From Bacteroides sp. (lineage in GTDB: Bacteria; Bacteroidota; Bacteroidia; Bacteroidales; Muribaculaceae): 45,480 nt of DNA. Below the pieces are notes generated by a model that saw only the letters and a list, made by a program, of their open reading frames with translations, was not told the origin of the DNA and did not search any database. The position numbers were made by a program, and so were the translations under genes. Shown in pieces: positions 32,854 through 42,402 of the stretch. The stretch is from positions 17,879-63,358 of the forward strand of contig JAAVCU010000021.1 of the NCBI GenBank assembly GCA_014802175.1, in the 5' to 3' direction. Positions within the stretch are counted from its first letter, which is position 1, and each line of letters begins with the position of its first letter.

Positions 32854-35466
32854 ATGCGATTTACTAACCATTCTCATGTCGGTCGTTGGCTGATGGCGTT
32901 CGGGCTCGGATGCTCGGCGATGCTGTCCGGCTGCACCGATGATTATGAGTATGCACAGAAGGAACCCTCCAAAGATATTCTGGGATCAAGCATCTACGAA
33001 TATCTCCGGGAAGACGGCGGGTTCAACACTTTCCTGCGACTCATAGATGATCTTGATTACCGTGAGACTCTGGAACGCACCGGAAGCAAAACGCTCTTCC
33101 CGGCGCGCGACGATGCTTTTGAAAGATTCTTCCGCAACAATCCTTTCGGCGTGAAGTCTTACGAAGAACTGAGTGTTGCGCAGAAGAAGATCCTGATGAA
33201 CCAGGCCACGGTGAACATGGCTTATCTTGCCGAGATGCTTCCCAATATCGGTGGTTCGACAGGTCCGACTGAAAATGTTGCTATCCGCCGTAACACACAG
33301 AGTGCCTATTATGACACGGTGCAGGTGTGTCGCGACGTAAATCTCTTCAACAACGAGAACCAGCAGTGGAAACGATTTGCCGAAAAAGGAGAGATCGTTT
33401 TGGTGGAGGAGGCTCCGATGCTCGTGCAGTTCACGCCCTCGGTGATGAATGCCCGCAATATCACAGCTTTCGACTTCTCATTGATGCACAACGGCGCCAA
33501 TTATAATGCCGCTGATCAGGAAATCTATATCAATGGAGTGAAAGTGATTGAGAAAGACAAGGTCTGCAAGAACGGTTACGTCCATGTGCTCGGCGAAGTG
33601 CTCACTCCGTTGCGCACCATGGCAGACGCCATCGCCGGCGATGCCAATTCCAAGACTTTCTCGAAAATCATGGATCGCTTCTGCGCTCCGTATTACGATG
33701 CGGCAGCCACAGAGGATATCCGACGTAACTTCACCGGAGCATCGGAGAATTATCCGTTGATCACCGTCGACTCGGTTTTCCGCAAGGGTTATTTCAACCG
33801 CCTGACCCACACAACGGGTCCCGCCGGTGAGAAACTCGGCGACAATGTGCTCCGTTTCGACCCCGCTCAGGTGAGCTATTCATCGTCGGATGTTCTTACC
33901 GACATGGGCGTTATGTTCGTGCCTACCGACGAGGCTATGCGCAACTATTACCAAAGCCCCGAAGGTAAGTTCCTCCGCACAAATTATCCCACATGGGATG
34001 ACGTTCCCACAGCCCTTCTCGCGAAATTCATCCAGAACCACCAGAAGAATTCATTCCTGACATCGCTTCCCCACGATTGGGATTCGATGAACGATGAGAA
34101 ATCTTTCCCGATGAATATCCAACCCGGTGATGTGGATCATGTAGAGCTTTGCTCCAACGGTGTGGTTTACTTCCTCAACCGCGTTGTGGCTCCCGTGGAT
34201 TTCCGCGCAACTTACGCTCCGACACTCGTTACGGACAACACGCAGATCATGAAATGGGCGCTTCTCGATGGTGAGGATCTTTCCGATGCAAACGGCATGC
34301 GTTTCTTCATGTATCTCTATTCTATGGAGAATATGTATAACCTCGTGGTTCCCACAGATGAAGCCATGATGGAATATCGCGATCCGATCACATGGGGCAA
34401 CAGCGAAAGCGTATCGGGCAGAGAGGTCTGGGAGTTCTATTACGATGAGAACCGCCTTTCGGTCTGCGCACGTGTCTACGGTGCCACACCCGAAGGTTTG
34501 AAAGATCCCGAAGCACTGAAACGTACCGTAACCGATGTAGATGTGATCCGCTCACGCTTCAAGGATATCCTTGACACCCACACCGTAGTGGGCACGATGG
34601 GTGCCGACGGCACAATGGGTGGTTATCTGAATCAGGGTAACCCCGGCAACTTCGTGATCAGCAAAGGAGGTGCAGCCCTCAGCGTGGCAGGTCAGGGGAA
34701 TTCGCTTACCCTCAACGGTATGGGCGACCTTGAACTTGGCATGCGCCGCGCCGGAATCACCCGCGACGCCAACGGCACCTTCCAGATCTTTGATAACGAC
34801 AACGGTAGGACATATTTCGTAGACCACCTGCTTCACGATTCGCATCAGACGGTTTACGACGTTCTCGGAGCCAACCCTGAGTTCAAGGCATTCCGCGATC
34901 TCTGCACCGTTCCCTCGCAGATCCTCAACACACTCCTCGAAGAGGATAACGTTTCACCGGTGTTCGAGGTTAAGTCAGGAACTACGCAGTCTGTAGGAAC
35001 AGTGGTATCGTTCTTCAATAATTACCGCTACACCATCTTTGTTCCCACCAAGAAAGCTATCGATGAGGCTATTGCCGCAGATCCCGAGCTTTACACATGG
35101 GACGAGATCCTTGCCGGAGATCAGTCGAAATGGGTTGAAAGAACCAAAGCATTGCTGAAATTCATCCGCTATCATTTCGTTGACAACTCCTATTATATCA
35201 ACGGACTGAACTCCGGACGCACAGAGTGCTACACCTCGGCGCGCACAGCGTTCGACACCTTCCACAGTGTCTACATCACCCGCACCGCCGACTCATTGAC
35301 CGTGACCGATGAGAACGGTAAGAGCAACAAGGTGTCGCTCGGAAGCGAAAGCAACATCCCTGCGCGCGAGATCCTATATCATAGCAAGGGTTCCGAGAAA
35401 TATATCGATGCCTCTTCACGCGCGGTTATCCACAAGATCGACCACGCCCTCACATTCAAGAAGTAA
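32854..35466 (+). CDS. Large FAS1 (fasciclin)-domain lipoprotein
   Basis: An 870-residue predicted lipoprotein with lipobox LSGC (Cys27). Three or four FAS1-like units can be seen: SIYEYLREDGGFNTFLRLIDD with TLFPARDDAFERFF (from about 45); a second with GVMFVPTDEAMRNYY (about 355); a third with YNLVVPTDEAMMEYR (about 500); and a fourth from VYDVLGANPEFKAFRDLC with YTIFVPTKKAIDEAI (about 730), ending at IHKIDHALTFKK. FAS1 domains are adhesion or ligand-binding modules. It is the first gene of the second locus, 21 bp before SusC. The substrate or partner is unknown; surface display beside the SusC/D pair is likely from context. Confidence 0.85.
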   Translation: MRFTNHSHVGRWLMAFGLGCSAMLSGCTDDYEYAQKEPSKDILGSSIYEYLREDGGFNTFLRLIDDLDYRETLERTGSKTLFPARDDAFERFFRNNPFGVKSYEELSVAQKKILMNQATVNMAYLAEMLPNIGGSTGPTENVAIRRNTQSAYYDTVQVCRDVNLFNNENQQWKRFAEKGEIVLVEEAPMLVQFTPSVMNARNITAFDFSLMHNGANYNAADQEIYINGVKVIEKDKVCKNGYVHVLGEVLTPLRTMADAIAGDANSKTFSKIMDRFCAPYYDAAATEDIRRNFTGASENYPLITVDSVFRKGYFNRLTHTTGPAGEKLGDNVLRFDPAQVSYSSSDVLTDMGVMFVPTDEAMRNYYQSPEGKFLRTNYPTWDDVPTALLAKFIQNHQKNSFLTSLPHDWDSMNDEKSFPMNIQPGDVDHVELCSNGVVYFLNRVVAPVDFRATYAPTLVTDNTQIMKWALLDGEDLSDANGMRFFMYLYSMENMYNLVVPTDEAMMEYRDPITWGNSESVSGREVWEFYYDENRLSVCARVYGATPEGLKDPEALKRTVTDVDVIRSRFKDILDTHTVVGTMGADGTMGGYLNQGNPGNFVISKGGAALSVAGQGNSLTLNGMGDLELGMRRAGITRDANGTFQIFDNDNGRTYFVDHLLHDSHQTVYDVLGANPEFKAFRDLCTVPSQILNTLLEEDNVSPVFEVKSGTTQSVGTVVSFFNNYRYTIFVPTKKAIDEAIAADPELYTWDEILAGDQSKWVERTKALLKFIRYHFVDNSYYINGLNSGRTECYTSARTAFDTFHSVYITRTADSLTVTDENGKSNKVSLGSESNIPAREILYHSKGSEKYIDASSRAVIHKIDHALTFKK

Positions 35467-35487
35467 CAAAGACCTAACCGAAACTAC

Positions 35488-38400
35488 ATGAAAATGGAAA
35501 AAGCGAAATACATAGTGCTGGCGCTTCTTGGATTATTAATGTCCGCAGGAGCATCCGCACAGGTAATGACCGCCCGCGGTATCGTGTTCGACGAGTTCGA
35601 CGAGCCGATGATAGGTGCGGTTATTCAGGAGGTCGATTCCAAGAACCGTATCTACAACAGTGCCTGGACCGACATCAATGGTGAGTTCACCATTCCAATC
35701 AAGAATAAATCCAATAAGATCAGGGTGTTCTATGTGGGTTACGACCGCGTGGATCTCCCGATTGAAGAGAAGATGACCATCAAGATGAAGGGTAACGCAA
35801 CCCTTTCGGAGGTGGTAGTAACCGGACAGAAGGTCATGAGCGACGGCTCGATGCCCATCCCGTTGCGCGAGTTTTCCGGTGCAATGCAGTCAATCAATAC
35901 CAAAGAGTTCGAAGGGTTGTCGGTTTCATCAATCGACGATGCTCTTCAGGGGCGTCTCGCCGGTCTCGACATTGTGAGCGGCGGTGACCTCGGTTCCGGT
36001 TCAACGATGCGCATCCGCGGTGCAGGCTCAATCAACGCCAACACCACACCGCTCATCGTGCTCAACGATATCCCCTACGAGAGCCACGTCGACGACTCCT
36101 TCGATTACGCCAACGCCACATCGGAGCAGTTCGCATCGCTGTTAAGCATCAATCCCGAGGATATCGAGGAGATCACGGTGCTCAAGGATGGTGCATCGGC
36201 GGCTATTTACGGTGCGCGCGGTGCTAACGGTGTTATCATGATCCGCACCAAGCGCGGTGTGAAGGGTCCTCCGCGAGTTCAGCTCCTTTACAAATTCTCT
36301 GCCCACAAGCAGCCTAAAGGACGCAAAATGCTCAATGGTGACAACTACACCATGCTTATGAAGCAGGAGCTTTTCAATGTGCGCCAGGATGAGAATGACT
36401 CCAATATTCCCGAATACAGCTATGACCGCTCCGATATGGCGCGTTACTACAACTTCAGCCAGAACACCGACTGGGTCGATGAAGTCCGCAAATATGGTTA
36501 CACCAACGACCAGACGCTGAACATCACCGGTGGTGGTGACAAAGCCAAGTATCGTGTGTCGCTCGGTTATTACGACCAGACCGGTACCATCATCGGACAG
36601 CACTATAGCCGTATCTCCAGCCTTATGAACCTTGACTATCAGGTGAGCGACCGTCTGAAGTTCTCAACCGAGTTCCAGCTCACTTACGGCAAGAATAAGA
36701 AAAACTATCAGGATGGCGATTATCTCGGCGGTATGGGTATCCTAGATATCGCTTACAAGAAGATGCCGAACGTCTCTATCTATGAATATGACGCGACAGG
36801 AAACCGCAGCAACAACTATTTCTTCATTCCGCAGAGTTCGCAGATCGACAACAACCAGAAATATCTGGCAAACCCTGTGGCATTGGCCGACCTCGCCAAG
36901 AATGACGAGAACACCATGCGTATCATTCCTACTCTCCGCCTTGTCTACGATATCCTGAACCCTGCCAAACATAAACTCCGTTATTCGGGTTATGTGCAGT
37001 TCGACATCGAGAACAAGAAGGAGAACAAGATGCTTCCCCGTGAATTTCTCCAGAACGGCTGGCAGGATTACGACATGAGCCGCGTTTATTCGCGCGATGC
37101 TGAGTCGCTCAACATCCAGACCAAGCATGAGCTTCTGTTCGTGCCCAGTTTAGGCGACAACCATTCGCTGATGCTTTACGGCGCATGGGAGCTTACTACG
37201 GGTAACTCACAGTATCAGTCGTTCAAGAAGAGCGGCATCCCCTCCGGCATCGAGGATCCGACACAGCCCGGACGCTTCATCCAGGAGATTTCCGAGACAG
37301 GAGAGTGGCGTTCGATGGCTTACATGGGCCGACTTCACTATTCATTCCTCGGTCGATATATCCTCGACGCTACAATCCGTCGTGACGGCTCCACACGTTT
37401 CGGACCCGGTCACCGCTGGGGCACATTCCCCGCAGTGTCGCTGAAGTGGATCATCTCCGACGAACCCTTCCTCCGCGATCAGGCCTCATGGCTCAATATG
37501 CTTGCCATCCGCCCCGGTTACGGTAAGACAGGACGTATGCCCGACAACGAGTATCTCCATTTCGCGAAATACACCACCGGCGGAACATACATCGATATGC
37601 CCTCGATGCTCCCCGAATCGGTTCGACTCAACAACCTTCGCTGGGAGACAGCCTCCTCCTTCAACCTCGGTCTTGACCTCGCTTTCTTCAATAATATATT
37701 GAGAGCCGATGCCAACGTCTACTGGGAGCGTGACGACAACCTCCTTTTCCAGAACCAGTCGATCCCATCTTCGAGTGGTTTCTCCACTCTGAGCTGGATC
37801 AATGGCGGTTCGATGGATAAGCAAGGCTGGGAGGTGAACATCTACACCAACAACCTCATCAAGAAGGGTGACTGGTCATTCGATGTCAATGCCAACTTCG
37901 CCAACTCCACAGGCAAGATCCGTTCGCTGCTTCCTTCGATACTTAACGACTACAACAGCGATTACGGCTACAACAATGGTGAATACCTAAGCCGTATCCA
38001 GGTCGGTAACGCCTACGGCTCAATCTACGGTTTCCGCTACAAGGGTGTGTATCAATACTCCGAATATCAGGAGGGACGTCAGGGCACATCGCCCGTGGTT
38101 CGTGATGCAGCCGGAAATGTTGTCCGCGACTCTTACGGCAATCCGCTCTACACCTACTTCAACTACGGTGGCAGTCACCAGTACAAATTCCAGGGTGGTG
38201 ACGCCATCTATGAGGATATCAACCACGACGGAAACATCGATGAGCTCGACATCGTATATCTCGGCAACTGCAATCCCAAGCTGACCGGTGGTTTCGGTTT
38301 CACACTCCGTTGGAAACAGCTTTCGATGAACGCCTTCTTCAATTACCGCTACGGCAACAAGATCATAAACCGTGCGCGTATGAACGCCGAGGCGATGGAA

Positions 38401-38772
38401 AACAGTTACAACCAGTCGATTGCCGTTAACTACCGCTGGCGCAAAGAGGGCGACGTGACCGAAATCCCGCGCGCTCATTATAATGGTAATGTGGTGGCTT
38501 ACAACACACTCGGTTCCGACCGCTTTGTGGAAGACGGATCATTCCTCCGCTTCAAATACCTCACATTCAGCTATGCGTTTGAGAAAAAACTGCTCGACAA
38601 GATCCGTTTCAACTCCCTGAGCATGTATCTGACGCTTAACAACCTGTGGACGTGGACAAAATACACCGGCGTTGATCCGGAGCTCTCTCCCGACGGACGC
38701 GGAATCTGTTATGACGATTCGAACACTCCCCGTTCGCAATACTTCACCTTCGGCGTGACACTCGGGTTCTGA
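35488..38772 (+). CDS. SusC-like TonB-dependent transporter (second locus)
   Basis: A 1094-residue outer-membrane transporter. Signal peptide about 1-24 (MSAGASAQ), carboxypeptidase-D regulatory-like domain (about 28-100), TonB-box-like LSEVVVTGQ (about 106-114), and plug motifs LQGRLAGLDIVSG, MRIRGAGSINANTTPLIVL and VLKDGASAAIYGARGANGV, with the barrel ending YFTFGVTLGF. The first ATG is followed by a second in-frame ATG two codons later (MEKAKYI), an equally acceptable start. It lies 21 bp after the FAS1 gene; a heptamer array starts immediately after its stop, before SusD. Family certain, ligand unknown. Confidence 0.95.
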   Translation: MKMEKAKYIVLALLGLLMSAGASAQVMTARGIVFDEFDEPMIGAVIQEVDSKNRIYNSAWTDINGEFTIPIKNKSNKIRVFYVGYDRVDLPIEEKMTIKMKGNATLSEVVVTGQKVMSDGSMPIPLREFSGAMQSINTKEFEGLSVSSIDDALQGRLAGLDIVSGGDLGSGSTMRIRGAGSINANTTPLIVLNDIPYESHVDDSFDYANATSEQFASLLSINPEDIEEITVLKDGASAAIYGARGANGVIMIRTKRGVKGPPRVQLLYKFSAHKQPKGRKMLNGDNYTMLMKQELFNVRQDENDSNIPEYSYDRSDMARYYNFSQNTDWVDEVRKYGYTNDQTLNITGGGDKAKYRVSLGYYDQTGTIIGQHYSRISSLMNLDYQVSDRLKFSTEFQLTYGKNKKNYQDGDYLGGMGILDIAYKKMPNVSIYEYDATGNRSNNYFFIPQSSQIDNNQKYLANPVALADLAKNDENTMRIIPTLRLVYDILNPAKHKLRYSGYVQFDIENKKENKMLPREFLQNGWQDYDMSRVYSRDAESLNIQTKHELLFVPSLGDNHSLMLYGAWELTTGNSQYQSFKKSGIPSGIEDPTQPGRFIQEISETGEWRSMAYMGRLHYSFLGRYILDATIRRDGSTRFGPGHRWGTFPAVSLKWIISDEPFLRDQASWLNMLAIRPGYGKTGRMPDNEYLHFAKYTTGGTYIDMPSMLPESVRLNNLRWETASSFNLGLDLAFFNNILRADANVYWERDDNLLFQNQSIPSSSGFSTLSWINGGSMDKQGWEVNIYTNNLIKKGDWSFDVNANFANSTGKIRSLLPSILNDYNSDYGYNNGEYLSRIQVGNAYGSIYGFRYKGVYQYSEYQEGRQGTSPVVRDAAGNVVRDSYGNPLYTYFNYGGSHQYKFQGGDAIYEDINHDGNIDELDIVYLGNCNPKLTGGFGFTLRWKQLSMNAFFNYRYGNKIINRARMNAEAMENSYNQSIAVNYRWRKEGDVTEIPRAHYNGNVVAYNTLGSDRFVEDGSFLRFKYLTFSYAFEKKLLDKIRFNSLSMYLTLNNLWTWTKYTGVDPELSPDGRGICYDDSNTPRSQYFTFGVTLGF

Positions 38773-38807
38773 TAATTAGTAATTAGGAATGAGTAATTAG
38801 TAATTAT
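38773..38807 (+). repeat. Tandem heptamer array, TAATTAG type, 5 units (second copy)
   Basis: TAATTAG, TAATTAG, GAATGAG, TAATTAG, TAATTAT, beginning on the base after the SusC stop codon. The layout equals that at 8736-8770, including the divergent third unit. Confidence 0.88.
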
Positions 38808-38864
38808 GGGTAACATTGAATAAATAATTAATACATTGAGTGTTATTAGCTGAATAGCCCAATC

Positions 38865-38899
38865 ATTAATTATTAATCATTAATTATTAATTACTTAGT
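38865..38899 (+). repeat. Tandem heptamer array, ATTAATT type
   Basis: ATTAATT, ATTAATC, ATTAATT, ATTAATT and a decayed ACTTAGT, in the same SusC-SusD gap. The 155-bp gap is unusually long for a SusC/SusD pair (24 bp in the first locus). Confidence 0.85.
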
Positions 38900-38927
38900 C
38901 ATTGAAACCTAGCGATAACAAAAGAAT

Positions 38928-40469
38928 ATGAAACTGAATATATTTAAATATCTGGCGATCGGATCCGTGCTTCTCGGCACCAGCTCCTGCGACAGCTTCT
39001 TTGATCTCCGTCCGTCGAACAAGATGGTGATCGACGATTACTGGCAGAGCGAGGAGGATGTGCAGGCCGTGACCGCCTCTATCTATGATAAGCTGAACGG
39101 CTCCGGATGCATGGAGCGTCTGCTGCTCTGGAGTGAGTTCCGCAGCGACAACTGCCTGCTGTCGAACACCGATAACTCCAGCATCTCGGCATTTGCCAAC
39201 CTTACGCTTTCCGCCACTAACGGCTACACCTCCTGGGGCGACTTCTACAGCGCTATCAACTATTGCAACACCGTTGAGAAATTCGCTCCTCAGGTCTGCG
39301 AAGTGTCACCGACATTCACACGCGCGCAGCTTGATGCTTATATCGCTGAAGTGCGGGGTCTGAGAGCGTTCTGCTATTTCACGCTTGTGCGCACGTTCCG
39401 CGACATCCCGTTCGTGCTTGAACCCACCATCGACGACGAGGTTGAATTCGAGATGCCTCAGAGCGATCCCGACGATATCATTGATTATCTTATCGACAAT
39501 CTGAAGGAATATGAGGGGAGGGCACAGACATCATTCTCGAATGTGCTTTATCTTCGTGGTCGTATGACCCAGGCCGGTATCCGCACTCTTTTAGCCGATA
39601 TGCTTCTCTGGCGCGGACGCTATGCGGAGTGCATTGAATTCTGCGACAAGGTTATCAACGACACCAACAATCCGCTTTCGCTCGTAGAGGGTGCCAACTA
39701 TGCTCAGAGCGTGTTCATGACAGGAAACTCGCGCGAGTCGATTTTCGAGCTTCAGTTCTCCAACTCCACGACTTCCAATTCGGCATTGCGTCGTTTCTAC
39801 GGCAAATCCGATGGTGGTTACGGCGATCAGTATTTCATCGCCAACGATGTTGCGGAGATCTTCAGCACGACAGATGCTCGCCTTTACAACTCAATGCAGT
39901 ATAACGGCACGGGCGATGCCACACGTTGCATCACAAAATATGCGCAGATGGTGACCAACCCGTTCACTTCCTCCGATCGCCGTTACACCTCGCTCGACCT
40001 CTCGTCGAGAAACTGGATCGTATATCGTCTTGCCGATGTCTATCTGATGAAAGCCGAGGCGCTTGCAGAGAGTGGTGGCAATCTGGAGACAATATGGGAG
40101 CTTTGTTCCAAGACTTACGACCGCGCCAACTACAACAGTCCCGCCGGCACACTGCCGCATCCTGCCACCGCCGAGGAGGCGCGTAATCTTGTGCTTGAGG
40201 AGCGCCATCGTGAGTTCATGTTCGAGGGTAAACGTTATTTCGACATTCTGCGCCGAATCAAGAACCATCCCGAGGAGTTCTCCACAATGGTGGCGAATTA
40301 CCTAAAACCGAGATATATTAAGGAGAAGGTCGACAACCAGACCATCAACGCAAAACTTATCAGCGTGGATGCTCTCTACATGCCGATCAATAATGATGAA
40401 CTTCGCCACAACACGCAGCTGGTTCAGAATCCTTTCTACAAGACATCTTCTAACATTGAAAAGAATTGA
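38928..40469 (+). CDS. SusD-like lipoprotein (second locus)
   Basis: A 513-residue RagB/SusD family lipoprotein with Cys21 as acylation site (GTSSC-DSFFDLRPS). Typical motifs: DDYWQSEEDVQAVTASIYDKL, AEVRGLRAFCYFTLVRTFRDIPFV, VYRLADVYLMKAEALAESGG, and LVLEERHREFMFEGKRYFDILRR, ending with MPINNDELRHNTQLVQNPFY. It caps the SusC at 35488-38772. The next gene starts 7 bp after its stop, so the two are co-transcribed. Family certain. Confidence 0.94.
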   Translation: MKLNIFKYLAIGSVLLGTSSCDSFFDLRPSNKMVIDDYWQSEEDVQAVTASIYDKLNGSGCMERLLLWSEFRSDNCLLSNTDNSSISAFANLTLSATNGYTSWGDFYSAINYCNTVEKFAPQVCEVSPTFTRAQLDAYIAEVRGLRAFCYFTLVRTFRDIPFVLEPTIDDEVEFEMPQSDPDDIIDYLIDNLKEYEGRAQTSFSNVLYLRGRMTQAGIRTLLADMLLWRGRYAECIEFCDKVINDTNNPLSLVEGANYAQSVFMTGNSRESIFELQFSNSTTSNSALRRFYGKSDGGYGDQYFIANDVAEIFSTTDARLYNSMQYNGTGDATRCITKYAQMVTNPFTSSDRRYTSLDLSSRNWIVYRLADVYLMKAEALAESGGNLETIWELCSKTYDRANYNSPAGTLPHPATAEEARNLVLEERHREFMFEGKRYFDILRRIKNHPEEFSTMVANYLKPRYIKEKVDNQTINAKLISVDALYMPINNDELRHNTQLVQNPFYKTSSNIEKN

Positions 40470-40476
40470 TATAGCC

Positions 40477-42351
40477 ATGAGAAAACTAACCGGCATATTC
40501 GTTTCGCTCTGTGTAATGGCAGGGGGCTTCGGACTCACATCGTGCAGCGACGAGTTCGACGAGGGTTCGCTCTACACGCTTACCGCCAACACCGTAGCGT
40601 CATATATAGATGAAATCGACGGTTTCTCTATCTTCCGCCAGCTTATGGACGACACCGATATCCGCGGTCTGCTTTCGACTTACGGACATTACACCTGCTT
40701 CCTGCCGACCGACGAGGCATTCCGCAAGCATTTTGCGGAGACAGGAACAAGTCTGGAGACCATGAGCGCAGATGAGAAACGTGCCCTGATCTATAATCAT
40801 ATAGTGATGAACGGCCAGACTGAATACACCTCCGACAAATTCGAGGAGGGTGCGCTTCCGTCAGTGTCGATGAGCACACAGAAAATCAATATCTCCTATA
40901 AAGCCGACGAGGCGGGTACGAGTTTCGAGATTCTCGTCAACAGTTCGGCAAAAATCCTGGAGCGCGACATTGAGGCTCACAACGGAGTGCTCCACACCAT
41001 TGACGCCGTGCTTTACTATCCCGATGAGTATATCGACGACATTCTTGCCCAGCACAATGAGTTCGCCCTCTTCCTGAGCGCACTGCGCGCTACGGGTGTG
41101 AATCAGCTCGTGCGTTCATCTTACGACAGCAATTATGTTCCCGAGTGCGGAGTTGAGGGTTTCAAAGATCCTGCCAATCCGGAATGGAAACCCTATTTCG
41201 TGCCGCAGGAGAAACGTACTGCCTACACCTGCTTTGCCGAGCCCGATGCAGTGTTTGCTGCAGCCGGAATCACCGATCTCGCATCGCTTGAGGCTTACGC
41301 CGCACGATTCTACGGCAACGAGGCTCCCGGAGCGCTCACCGATCCGAAGAATGCGCTCAACCGCTTCATGCGCTATCACATTCTCGACCGTCAGCTCGGT
41401 GCCAACGAGTTCTTCCGTGCCAACAACACCATCGCCTCGCGCGTAACGGAGGTTGAGGAGTTCTATCCTACGCTTTACGATGACCGCCTCATTGAGGTGA
41501 AGAATATCAACGGCGGTGTGATCAACTTCCGCAACAACCCGACCGATGTTTCGGCAGTGCCCGCATACGTAGAGATCAGCGAAGGCATACGCAACATCAA
41601 CGCCATCAACGCCTATATCCACGCTCTGGAGAATATTCTGGTGTATGACGAGACAATCATGCGCAACGATGTGCTCAACCGCCGCATACGTTTCGATATC
41701 GCCAACCTCCTTCCGGAGCTCACCAACAACTATTACCGCTGGGCTCATTCTCCCGACGGATATGCCGGTGTCAAGGTTCCTGGCGATGGTGTTTATTCAA
41801 AATATTTCCGTTGCACCGAGGGCACACGTCCCTACCTTACGTTCTTCGACGACGGAACATATCATGCCTGCCAGTTCTATGTGCGTGGCTGGTTCGATTA
41901 TGAACTTTCCACACTCCCCGTTCCTCCGGGTGAATGGGAGCTGCGTGTCGGTGCTACCATGCACGATTATTACGGCATTGCGCAGATCTTCCTCGACGGT
42001 CAGATCCAGGGTATCCCTATCGACCTTGCAGCCGGACAGACAGCCAACGACCTCCGTGTGGGTTGGGAACCGGACGACGATATGGGTAACCTCAACAAGG
42101 AGAACGACAAGGCAATGCGCAACCGAGGCTATATGAAGGGTCCCCACTCCGAGTTGATTCCAGGTGGCGGCGGTAAGACGCTTCGCGAGAACTCACGCTT
42201 CCTGCGCATAATCGTCGGACGCTTCAACTCTTCGGAGTATGGCTCGCATGTGTTCCGAAGCAAGAATATCTACTCTGATGAGAAATATTTCGTAATCGAG
42301 TATCTTGAACTTATCCCCACATCTCAGATCGAGAATGAGGATCCGTATTGA
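40477..42351 (+). CDS. FAS1-domain lipoprotein with C-terminal beta-domain
   Basis: A 624-residue lipoprotein; I start at ATG 40477, which gives a clean lipoprotein signal (GFGLTSC, Cys23). The longer frame from 40369 would overlap SusD and add a non-signal leader. The first FAS1 unit (about 45-185) has FSIFRQLMDDTDIRGLL, YTCFLPTDEAFRKHF and NGVLHTIDAVL; a second, less regular unit follows (about 190-420: NEFALFLSALRATGVNQLV and YTCFAEPDAVF). The last 200 residues look like a separate beta-rich domain (RPYLTFFDDGTYHACQFYVRG, then EWELRVGATMHDYYG), possibly carbohydrate-binding, which I do not recognise. It is in an operon with its neighbours. Confidence 0.83.
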   Translation: MRKLTGIFVSLCVMAGGFGLTSCSDEFDEGSLYTLTANTVASYIDEIDGFSIFRQLMDDTDIRGLLSTYGHYTCFLPTDEAFRKHFAETGTSLETMSADEKRALIYNHIVMNGQTEYTSDKFEEGALPSVSMSTQKINISYKADEAGTSFEILVNSSAKILERDIEAHNGVLHTIDAVLYYPDEYIDDILAQHNEFALFLSALRATGVNQLVRSSYDSNYVPECGVEGFKDPANPEWKPYFVPQEKRTAYTCFAEPDAVFAAAGITDLASLEAYAARFYGNEAPGALTDPKNALNRFMRYHILDRQLGANEFFRANNTIASRVTEVEEFYPTLYDDRLIEVKNINGGVINFRNNPTDVSAVPAYVEISEGIRNINAINAYIHALENILVYDETIMRNDVLNRRIRFDIANLLPELTNNYYRWAHSPDGYAGVKVPGDGVYSKYFRCTEGTRPYLTFFDDGTYHACQFYVRGWFDYELSTLPVPPGEWELRVGATMHDYYGIAQIFLDGQIQGIPIDLAAGQTANDLRVGWEPDDDMGNLNKENDKAMRNRGYMKGPHSELIPGGGGKTLRENSRFLRIIVGRFNSSEYGSHVFRSKNIYSDEKYFVIEYLELIPTSQIENEDPY

Positions 42352-42402
42352 TCCTTGAGGACTAACCAACTTTAAAAAACAAACAACAATAAAGTCAGAA
42401 TT

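Noticed and set aside
40369-40476. Longer N-terminus for the FAS1 lipoprotein
   Set aside because: It would overlap the end of SusD and place the lipobox far from the N-terminus; ATG 40477 gives a normal lipoprotein signal.
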